NCBI GenBank assembly: GCA_004561785.1
Contig: SFUB01000043.1
Coordinates: 1-10,950 of the forward strand
DNA length: 10,950 bases
Source of the DNA: a bacterium
GTDB lineage: Bacteria; Bacillota_I; Bacilli_A; RFN20; CAG-826
Direction of reading: 5' to 3'
Part shown: positions 1 to 5,450 of the stretch, one piece after another
How the letters are laid out: the number at the start of each line of letters is the position of its first letter
How positions within the stretch are numbered: the stretch's first letter is position 1
Position numbers and translations under genes: made by a program
The notes under the pieces: model-generated
The model's input: only the letters and a program-made list of their open reading frames with translations
What the model was told of the DNA's origin: nothing
Databases searched by the model: none

Positions 1-82
1 GTATCCCTTCCTTTGCAGAGACAGGAAAAGGATGTTGGATTCGTTTACCCCTCTTTGAAGGAGTTCTTCCCCAACTAGCTGC

Positions 83-514
83 ATGAGCGAAGATTTTCCG
101 CATCGCCTCATCCCGGTCAATACTTTGATGATATCGGTCAACAGATCCGGGTTCTGCAAATGGCTAAGGCGGCAATCCTCCCCTTCAGAGAGGGTTGGGA
201 AAAGAGCAGACGCCATCGCCCTGTTCCTGGGATGCCACGCCAGGTTCCCAAGCCACGGCTACCGATGGCTCAACGCCAAGATAAAAATCGACTTAGGCGT
301 CGTCTACACCGACGAATTCGCGAGGAGGCGCTGCCGATACGCCGGGATAAGGAGCCGAAGCAGGCATTACCGATACAAAGCGCCCGGCGAGCCGAGGGAA
401 ACCTACCCCAACTTGGCGGTCCTCGCCTCCCTGAAGATGACCGGGCCGATGCCCCGCGTAGGGACGCCGACGAGCAACGGGGCGATGTCTCGATCTTCCG
501 ATGATCGTGTATAA
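83..514 (+). pseudogene. IS3-family (IS150-like) transposase OrfB remnant with its DDE core deleted
   Basis: This is a broken insertion-sequence transposase. The readable frame gives 143 residues. Residues 19-28 resemble the IS3 OrfB start (VNRSGFCKWL, like the usual VSRSGYYKWL). Residues 52-100 match the HTH_21-type linker, with the HGYRWLNAKIK motif followed by a basic AGIRSRSRHYRYK stretch. After YPNLA (109-113) the frame jumps to GPMPRVGTPTSNGAM (121-135), which resembles the final part of an IS3 DDE domain (MSRxGTPxDNAxME). About 100 residues carrying the first two catalytic aspartates are therefore missing, and the catalytic Glu after the last motif is replaced by Ser-Arg. The frame then drifts to a TAA stop. 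No clear start, ribosome binding site or OrfA is visible upstream, and bases 1-82 hold no recognisable gene. The family assignment rests on motifs recognised by eye. The element cannot be active. Confidence 0.75.
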
Positions 515-548
515 AACACAGAGCGAGTTGATTACGAAATAAAAAAAT

Positions 549-580
549 ACTGTCTACTGCTTTTCGTTGGCTACTGCACA
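549..580 (+). repeat. Probable right terminal inverted repeat of the IS3/IS150-type remnant
   Basis: The segment begins ACTGTCTACT and ends GGCTACTGCACA. This resembles the inner-to-outer layout of IS150-group right ends (ACTGTCTA...TGCA(G)TACA), including the terminal CA. It lies 35 bases after the stop of the transposase remnant, where the right end is expected. No matching left end or target duplication is visible because the left side is cut by the window edge. The assignment is by resemblance only. Confidence 0.45.
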
Positions 581-595
581 TCCGATGGATATAGA
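567..595 (+). promoter_or_regulatory. Weak candidate sigma-A promoter for the nuclease-helicase gene
   Basis: TTGGCT at 567-572 and TATAGA at 590-595 are separated by 17 bases, giving a passable -35/-10 pair. The implied start near 602 would give a leader of about 39 bases. The -35 box lies inside the likely IS terminal repeat, so the downstream gene may be driven from the IS end. The boxes are imperfect and AT-rich sequence nearby offers alternatives. Confidence 0.3.
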
Positions 596-640
596 CATCA
601 CAAAGTGTTATAAACCTGCTATATAGGAAGGAGAGAGCCT

Positions 641-2539
641 ATGCTTGTTTATCACGCTTCTAAGGAAAACTTCCAAGAAGACGTTTTGGGAGGGAAAATC
701 GCTGACATCGTCAAAGAAAAACTCTTGGAGCATGGCATCAACGACCAGAATCCGGCCGAATTCAACGCCTGGACGAATTCGCTGATGTTCATGCGGATGG
801 CCTTGGAAAACCAAGCCATCCCAAGCGAAGCTGAGGTGGCCATCGAATACCAGATCCCTTTGACCTCCAAACGCGTGGATTTCATGATCGCCGGGGCGGA
901 TGATTCGGGGCGGGACAATGTCGTGATCGTCGAGCTCAAGCAATGGACATCCGCGGACAAAGTCTCTGATGCCTCTCCCCACACGGTCAGAACTTTCACC
1001 GGGGGAGCGCTCCGGGAAGTCGCCCACCCATGCTATCAAGCCTATTCCTACCGTTCCCACATCGAGAACTACTCCCAGTTCGCCGAGGAGAGGAAGGTCG
1101 CGCTCTCTTCCGTGGCCTATTGCCACAATTACGCAAGAACTCCGGGGGAAGGATTGCTCGACCCCGTGTATTCCCTTTGGCTCTCGGAGGCCCCGTTGTT
1201 CACAAAAGAAGAGAACCGCGCCCTTTCGGAATTCATCGCCAAGCGGATCCATAAGAAAAGCGAGGACGGCGAGATCCTCTATAAGATCGATCACGGCAAA
1301 ATCCGCCCCGCGAAAGCCCTCCAGGATTGTTTGTCCTCCATGGTAAAAGGCAATAAGGAGTTCCAGCTCCTCGATGAGCAATCGGTCGTTTACGACAAAA
1401 TCATGGAGGCGTTCCTCCGTTCTTGCCGGGACAAGAAGAAGAGAGTCCTCATCGTCAAGGGCGGACCCGGGACCGGAAAATCGGTTCTTGCCGTCAACGT
1501 CCTCTGCGATTTGATCAATGCCAAAGAAGGGCATGGTTTCCACGCGGCCTACCTCACCAAGAACTCCGCTCCCAGGAAGGTCTATCTCAAACTCTTGTCG
1601 AAAGGGGACCTGAAGAAAGAAGTCGCAATCGAGGACCTCTTCCGTTCCCCTTTCGGATTGCACAATCTCCCCGACGAATTCTTCGATTGCCTTCTCGTAG
1701 ACGAGGCGCATCGCTTGGTGAAACAGATGTTCCGGGATTATGGCGGCGAGAATCAAATCAAAGAAGCCATCCACGCAAGCCTCGTCAGCGTCTTTTTCCT
1801 TGATGAGACCCAGAGGATCTCGGTGAAAGACATCGGCACGGCCGAGGGGATCAAGCAGGCCGCGCTGGAAGAAGGGGTTGAAGAAGAGAATGTCCTTCAG
1901 GGGGATTCCTATTGCCTCCGGAGCGAATTCCGCTGCAACGGCAGCGAGGATTACCTTTCCTTTTTGAATGATCTCCTTGGAATCGAGAAGACCGCCCATC
2001 CTTATTTCGACGGCGAGGATTTCGATTTCCGGATCTATGACGACGCCTGCTCCCTGCAAAAGGCGATTCAAGAGAAAGAGCGGATCGGAGGCAAATCCCG
2101 CCTCGTCGCGGGCTATTGTTATGACTGGAACGTCAAAAACAACCGCGGCTCCATCGACATCCTTTTGGATGATGGACGCTTCCAAGCCTGCTGGAACGAC
2201 CCAAACAAAAGCTCCCTCTTCGCGATCGACCCCAAACAAAAGGACATGGTCGGATGCATCCACACCGTGCAAGGCCTCGAATTCGATTACGTGGGGGTCA
2301 TCATCGGCAGGGACCTTCGTTATGAGAACGGAGCCGTCATCACCGACCCCGGCCAAGTCTCCAAAGACGACAAGTCCTCCGGCATCCGTTCTTGCAAGGA
2401 CAAAGCCCTTGCGGATTCTTTGATCCGGAATACCTACAAGGTTCTTTTGACCCGCGGTCAGAAGGGCTGTTACGTCTATTGCGAGGATCCCTCGCTTCGG
2501 GAATATCTCAAGACGCGGATCGGCCGTCGGTTGAGATAA
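641..2539 (+). CDS. PD-(D/E)XK-like nuclease fused to a DUF2075 (Schlafen group 3-type) SF1 helicase
   Basis: This 632-residue protein looks like an ATP-driven nuclease-helicase acting on DNA or RNA in the cytoplasm. The N-terminal part (about 40-140) fits a PD-(D/E)XK fold: acidic residues at 63-65, D80 in the strand VDFMI, then VELK with E98 and K100, and a QAYSY helix (Q133, Y137) typical of this family's N-terminal region. The helicase part has Walker A GGPGTGKS (274-281), Walker B with DEAH (351-357), motif III FLDETQR (386-392), LRSEFRCNGS (426-435), HTVQGLEFDYVGVII (541-555) and the arginine motif VLLTRGQKG (601-609). These match DUF2075 proteins. The start is fixed by AGGAAGGAG at 625-633, 7 bases before ATG. 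The gene stands alone, between an IS remnant and the atp operon, and no methylase or partner is visible. An antiphage role, comparable in layout to the staphylococcal nuclease-helicase Nhi, is inference. DNA repair or RNA processing are alternatives. Confidence 0.85.
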   Translation: MLVYHASKENFQEDVLGGKIADIVKEKLLEHGINDQNPAEFNAWTNSLMFMRMALENQAIPSEAEVAIEYQIPLTSKRVDFMIAGADDSGRDNVVIVELKQWTSADKVSDASPHTVRTFTGGALREVAHPCYQAYSYRSHIENYSQFAEERKVALSSVAYCHNYARTPGEGLLDPVYSLWLSEAPLFTKEENRALSEFIAKRIHKKSEDGEILYKIDHGKIRPAKALQDCLSSMVKGNKEFQLLDEQSVVYDKIMEAFLRSCRDKKKRVLIVKGGPGTGKSVLAVNVLCDLINAKEGHGFHAAYLTKNSAPRKVYLKLLSKGDLKKEVAIEDLFRSPFGLHNLPDEFFDCLLVDEAHRLVKQMFRDYGGENQIKEAIHASLVSVFFLDETQRISVKDIGTAEGIKQAALEEGVEEENVLQGDSYCLRSEFRCNGSEDYLSFLNDLLGIEKTAHPYFDGEDFDFRIYDDACSLQKAIQEKERIGGKSRLVAGYCYDWNVKNNRGSIDILLDDGRFQACWNDPNKSSLFAIDPKQKDMVGCIHTVQGLEFDYVGVIIGRDLRYENGAVITDPGQVSKDDKSSGIRSCKDKALADSLIRNTYKVLLTRGQKGCYVYCEDPSLREYLKTRIGRRLR

Positions 2540-2545
2540 GGCCAT

Positions 2546-2588
2546 CCGTATAAAATCGAATAGGTGGAAAAAGCGATTTTCGATACGG
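2546..2588 (+). other. Imperfect 13-bp hairpin downstream of the nuclease-helicase gene
   Basis: CCGTATAAAATCG (2546-2558) pairs with CGATTTT (2574-2580) and ATACGG (2583-2588), with a 2-base CG bulge in the right arm and a 15-base loop. It begins 7 bases after the stop codon, where a terminator would sit, but no T-run follows on either strand. It may weakly terminate or protect the 3' end of the upstream message. Confidence 0.4.
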
Positions 2589-2626
2589 CGTGACTACATA
2601 AAGTAACGATTTACCGGTTCCCTTGA

Positions 2627-2655
2627 TTGACGGAACCTGAAAGCGCTTTTAAGAT
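2627..2655 (+). promoter_or_regulatory. Probable sigma-A promoter of the ATP synthase operon
   Basis: TTGACG (2627-2632) and TAAGAT (2650-2655) are spaced by exactly 17 bases, giving a predicted start near 2662 and a leader of about 37 bases before atpI. A dyad GGTTCC (2616-2621) / GGAACC (2632-2637) brackets the -35 box. TATAAC at 2663-2668 is an alternative -10 with no good -35. Either choice puts the cre-like box on the promoter. Confidence 0.6.
2638..2651 (+). promoter_or_regulatory. cre-like box (CcpA/LacI-family operator) inside the atp promoter
   Basis: TGAAAGCGCTTTTA matches the catabolite-responsive element consensus TGWAARCGYTTWCA at 13 of 14 positions; only the C at position 13 is T. 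The core AAAGCGCTTT (2640-2649) is a perfect palindrome. The box fills most of the spacer between the predicted -35 and -10, where a bound CcpA-type repressor would block RNA polymerase. This predicts lower ATP synthase expression when preferred sugars are present. A different LacI-family regulator could also use the site. Confidence 0.6.
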
Positions 2656-2675
2656 AGTTCCGTATAACGTCTGAG

Positions 2676-2691
2676 CCCTCCTTGAGGAGGG
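2676..2691 (+). promoter_or_regulatory. Hairpin that buries the atpI ribosome binding site
   Basis: CCCTCC (2676-2681) pairs perfectly with GGAGGG (2686-2691) across a TTGA tetraloop. The right arm is the Shine-Dalgarno sequence of atpI, 7 bases before the ATG. Five of the six pairs are G-C. The short leader consists largely of this structure, so initiation at atpI is expected to be restrained unless the hairpin opens. No ligand-binding aptamer is visible. Confidence 0.6.
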
Positions 2692-2698
2692 AGAAACC

Positions 2699-3139
2699 AT
2701 GAAACTGAAGGAAAAGATCCTCGCCTTAAGCGATGAGAAAAAGAACATGCTCCTGCTTGCCGCCATCGGAGTGGTGGGGACGCTCTCCTGCCTTCCTTTG
2801 TGCCTGCTCCCAGAGATGGGGATCGGCGCCGCTTTGGGTTTCCTGGCCGGATCGCTGCTTGAGATCTTCTCCTATTTCTCCATTTGCTATGGGTCGAGCC
2901 TGATACTTGGCAAGGAAAACGGCAAAAGCTCCAAACTCGGCCTTGTCGTCTTGTTCTATCTTCTCCGTTTCGCTCTTATCGCCGGATTGCTGGTCTTGGC
3001 CGCCTTCTGCACCTTTTCTTGGAAGGCCCCTTACCTTAATTTCTGGACGAGCTTCGTCGCCTTGCTCCCGGTCTATCCCTTGTTGATCGCGACCGGCTTG
3101 CTCGGGGCTAAGAAAACGAAGAAAGGGCAACAGGAATGA
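2699..3139 (+). CDS. atpI: ATP synthase protein I (AtpI-like four-helix membrane protein)
   Basis: This small integral membrane protein is encoded at the head of the ATP synthase operon. AtpI homologues help c-ring assembly and have been linked to ion supply, but are usually not part of the final enzyme. The 146 residues have a short charged N-terminus and four hydrophobic stretches at about 17-37, 42-68, 79-104 and 113-136, with a basic tail (AKKTKKGQQE). The GSLLEIFSYFSICYG stretch in helix 2 fits the AtpI pattern. Sequence conservation in this family is low, so position and topology carry most of the call. The start has a strong but hairpin-covered GGAGGG 7 bases upstream. The stop overlaps the atpB start as ATGA, so translation is probably coupled and the leader hairpin could influence atpB as well. 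Confidence 0.8.
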   Translation: MKLKEKILALSDEKKNMLLLAAIGVVGTLSCLPLCLLPEMGIGAALGFLAGSLLEIFSYFSICYGSSLILGKENGKSSKLGLVVLFYLLRFALIAGLLVLAAFCTFSWKAPYLNFWTSFVALLPVYPLLIATGLLGAKKTKKGQQE

Positions 3140-3942
3140 ACGCGCTTGCCTTAGAGGAACTCACCCCCGTCGAGTGGATGATCGCGAACTTCAAGAACAT
3201 GGAGTTCCGCCTCTCCGCCCCAATCATTTCCTCGCTCACGATCATGGCCATCGTGGCCATCCTTTGCACGATCGTCGGGATCGAAGCCAGGGTTCAGGAT
3301 CCTCTTAAAAAGCCCAAAGGCCTCTTGCTTTTGGCCACGTCCTTCGTGGAATGGCTGGAGAGCTGGACCCGCGACATGATGGGCTGCGAGCCCGGGAATT
3401 GGCCCGGCTACTTCATGTGCCTGTTCGTCTACCTCTTCATGTCCTTCGTCTGGTCCGTGACCGGCTTCCCCTCCGTGATCGATTATCTGGTCTGCCCTTT
3501 GGTGCTATCGATCGTGATGTTCATCCTCATCCAGTTCACCGCGATCCGCTATCAGAAGTGGGGTTATTTCCACCGTTACATCGAACCCGTGGCCTTCTGG
3601 CTCCCGATCAACCTCCTCACGATGTGGACCCCGATTATCTCCACCTCCCTCCGTATGTTCGGAAACTGCCTCTCCGGTTCGGTCATCATCGGCATTTTGA
3701 ATTGGGTTTTGCGCGGATTGTCCGCAAAGCTCTTCTCTTTCCTAGGCAGCTCGGGGCAGATCGTCCTGAGCCCCATCGTCATCGGGGTTCTGAACCTCTA
3801 TTTCGGCTTATTCTCAGGGTACGTCCAGACCCTGGTTTTCGCTTCCTTGAACGGAGTTTGGATCGGGGCCGAGATCCCCGAAACGAGCCCGATGGGGAAC
3901 GAAGGCCAAGCCATCCGTTCCCAGCGGGATAAGGCAATCTGA
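3136..3942 (+). CDS. atpB: F1Fo ATP synthase subunit a
   Basis: Subunit a is the stator channel that passes ions to and from the c-ring. The 268 residues fit the family length (about 230-270), with hydrophobic segments at roughly 30-50, 93-110, 117-137, 152-190 and 207-238. The essential arginine is R173 in SLRMFGN (171-177), equivalent to E. coli R210, and Q231 in GYVQTLVF corresponds to E. coli Q252. The D116 region (FPSVIDY) matches the usual P-(T/S)-x-D motif. The E. coli Glu219 position is S182 and the His245 position is G224, so the common polar pair beside the arginine is absent. There is no internal frame damage. The start overlaps the atpI stop by four bases. The next gene, atpE, lies 25 bases downstream behind its own strong ribosome binding site. 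Confidence 0.95.
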   Translation: MNALALEELTPVEWMIANFKNMEFRLSAPIISSLTIMAIVAILCTIVGIEARVQDPLKKPKGLLLLATSFVEWLESWTRDMMGCEPGNWPGYFMCLFVYLFMSFVWSVTGFPSVIDYLVCPLVLSIVMFILIQFTAIRYQKWGYFHRYIEPVAFWLPINLLTMWTPIISTSLRMFGNCLSGSVIIGILNWVLRGLSAKLFSFLGSSGQIVLSPIVIGVLNLYFGLFSGYVQTLVFASLNGVWIGAEIPETSPMGNEGQAIRSQRDKAI

Positions 3943-3967
3943 AAAAGGATCCTATAGGAGGTTAGAT

Positions 3968-4237
3968 ATGGGACTTTTGCAATTACTACCGGCCCTCATT
4001 CAGGAAGGCCAAGCCGGCTTGATCGCCATCGGCGCCGGACTCTGCGTCTGCACCGGGACCTTCTCGTCCATCGGCGAAGGCATGATCTGCTCCCACGCGA
4101 TCGACGCCATCTCGAGGAACCCCTCCGAGGCGGGCCGCTTCCAGAAGCTCATGATCTTGGCCGTCGCCCTCGATGAGTCCACCGCGATCTATGCCCTGGT
4201 CGTCGCCATGCTGATCATCTTCGTCGTCGGTGCCTGA
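3968..4237 (+). CDS. atpE: F1Fo ATP synthase subunit c with a two-carboxylate, Na+-type ion site
   Basis: Subunit c forms the membrane rotor ring. The 89 residues make two helices around the polar loop SRNPSE (49-54). The outer helix carries E70 in LDESTAIY, with S71, T72 and Y75. The inner helix has E37 exactly 33 residues earlier. These positions correspond to Ilyobacter Q32/E65/S66/T67/Y70, with Q32 replaced by Glu as in the Na+-driven Fusobacterium nucleatum ring. Na+ coupling is therefore predicted. D69, just before the key Glu, adds a third acidic residue where Ala is usual. The inner-helix GxGxGxGxG pattern is broken: G30, F32, S34, G36, G38, with C26 and C28 just before. AGGAGG at 3956-3961 sits 6 bases before ATG, the best site in the operon, as expected for the subunit needed in most copies. 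Confidence 0.96.
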   Translation: MGLLQLLPALIQEGQAGLIAIGAGLCVCTGTFSSIGEGMICSHAIDAISRNPSEAGRFQKLMILAVALDESTAIYALVVAMLIIFVVGA

Positions 4238-4240
4238 GCC

Positions 4241-4912
4241 ATGGAGAAGAAAGCGAAAAGCGAAAAGAAGCCCGGGTCTAAGACTCCCTACGTGATCGCC
4301 ATCGCGATCGCCGCGGTTTTCGTGCTCGCTTTGCTCGGCGGCGTCTTCCTCGGCATCGCCCTCAAAAACGATGGGGCCGTGCCCGATTCGCCCTTCGAAA
4401 GCAGCGAATTCGTCGCGAAGATCTTCCCCAACGGCTTATGGGATTTCGTGATCCAATTGCTCGCCTTCGTCGTCCTCATCCTCTTCGTCTTCTTCGTGGG
4501 CTACAAGCCCGTGAAGAAAGCGATGAAGACCCGCGGGGACGCGATCGAGAACGATTTGCTCGAAGCCAGGAAGCAACGCACCCTCGCCGAAGCGGCTGCC
4601 TCGAAGAAAGAAGAGACCATCCTCGAAGGCAAGAAAGAAGCCGCCCGCATCGTCGAAGACGCCAAGCAAGAAGCCGCGACCCGCGGCAAGGCCATCGTCG
4701 AGGAAGCCAAGGAACAAGCCGCCTTGGCCAGGAAGAAAGCCGACGAGGATATCCTCTCCGCGAAGGAGAAATCCAAACAGGAGACCAAGAAGGAAATCGT
4801 CGAAGTCGCCTTGGCCGCCTCAAGCAAGATCTTGGGCCGCGAAGTGAGCGAAGAAGACAACAAGCGCCTTCTGAACGACTTCATCGATGATCTTGGGAAG
4901 GAGCGGAAGTGA
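4241..4912 (+). CDS. atpF: F1Fo ATP synthase subunit b with an extra N-terminal hydrophobic segment
   Basis: Subunit b is the peripheral stalk that holds F1 still against the rotor. At 223 residues it is longer than typical b (about 156-175). The usual membrane helix is at 67-87 (VVLILFVFFVGYKPV), followed by a long charged, alanine-rich helix (about 90-195) fit for a coiled-coil dimer, ending in ASSKILGREVSEEDNKRLL, the conserved delta-contacting tail. The extension has a Lys-rich start (1-15) and a hydrophobic stretch (17-41) ending FLGIA, so it is either a second membrane helix or a cleaved signal peptide. Mycoplasma b subunits also have an N-terminal signal, but theirs is a lipoprotein signal; no lipobox Cys is present here. 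The start lies 3 bases after atpE with no good ribosome binding site, so it probably depends on coupling to atpE translation. Confidence 0.93.
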   Translation: MEKKAKSEKKPGSKTPYVIAIAIAAVFVLALLGGVFLGIALKNDGAVPDSPFESSEFVAKIFPNGLWDFVIQLLAFVVLILFVFFVGYKPVKKAMKTRGDAIENDLLEARKQRTLAEAAASKKEETILEGKKEAARIVEDAKQEAATRGKAIVEEAKEQAALARKKADEDILSAKEKSKQETKKEIVEVALAASSKILGREVSEEDNKRLLNDFIDDLGKERK

Positions 4913-4913
4913 C

Positions 4914-5450
4914 ATGGAAGAATATTGCCAAGCCTATGCTTCCGCTCTTTATTCCCTGCTAGAAGAAAAAGAAAGGCCGTCCTATCAGAACGCTCTTTCT
5001 TCCATCGGCAAGGATTTCGCGGAGAACCCCTCGTTCCTCCGCCTTCTTTCCTCTTACCAAATAGGCTACGAGGAGAAGGAGAAGATGCTCAAACGCATCT
5101 ACGGGCCCCTTGGATTGCCGCGCCTTCTGCCGTTTTTGTGCCTGCTCGTCAAAAAGCATCGCATCGCAAGCTTCGACGATATCGAATCCTGCTTCGCCTC
5201 GCTTTGCGACGAAGCCTCTTCCACGACGCGCGGCATCGTCTATAGCGTCTCCCCCCTCTCAAGGGAGGAGCTGACTTCGATAGAGGCCTCCTTGGGGAAG
5301 AAGACCTCCGCCGAAGTCAAACTCCGCAACGTCGTCGATCCCTCTTTGCTAGGAGGGGTCAAGGTTTCCCTGGGCGACAAAGTCTATGACGGCAGCCTCA
5401 AAGGGAAACTCGATAACTTAGCCAAGCAACTTAAGGGAGGATCGCTATGA
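4914..5450 (+). CDS. atpH: F1Fo ATP synthase subunit delta (OSCP-like)
   Basis: Delta ties the peripheral stalk (b) to the top of the alpha3-beta3 head. The 178 residues match the usual length. The N-terminal helical domain begins with the [12 protein letters not shown] pattern (7-18), the counterpart of RYAxALFExA, and the C-terminal part has the family signature [11 protein letters not shown] (141-151) followed by [14 protein letters not shown] (153-166). The ATG at 4914 is preferred over an in-frame ATG at 4887, which lies inside atpF and would add nine residues (MILGRSGSD) not expected in the family. AAGGAG at 4898-4903 serves the chosen start, 10 bases upstream. The gene starts 1 base after the atpF stop and overlaps atpA by ATGA. 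Confidence 0.94.
   Translation: MEEYCQAYASALYSLLEEKERPSYQNALSSIGKDFAENPSFLRLLSSYQIGYEEKEKMLKRIYGPLGLPRLLPFLCLLVKKHRIASFDDIESCFASLCDEASSTTRGIVYSVSPLSREELTSIEASLGKKTSAEVKLRNVVDPSLLGGVKVSLGDKVYDGSLKGKLDNLAKQLKGGSL

Noticed and set aside
608..2545. A 645-codon open frame on the minus strand covering the whole nuclease-helicase gene
   Set aside because: The plus strand frame has full helicase motifs and a good ribosome binding site. The minus frame has no recognisable domain and is explained by biased third codon positions in the real gene.
2616..2637. GGTTCC/GGAACC dyad as a transcription terminator
   Set aside because: The stem has only six pairs and no T-run, and it overlaps the predicted -35 box. 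It is more likely an operator-like dyad or chance.
4887..4913. Upstream ATG for atpH inside atpF
   Set aside because: It has no good ribosome binding site and adds residues outside the delta family. The start at 4914 fits the homology and has AAGGAG upstream.
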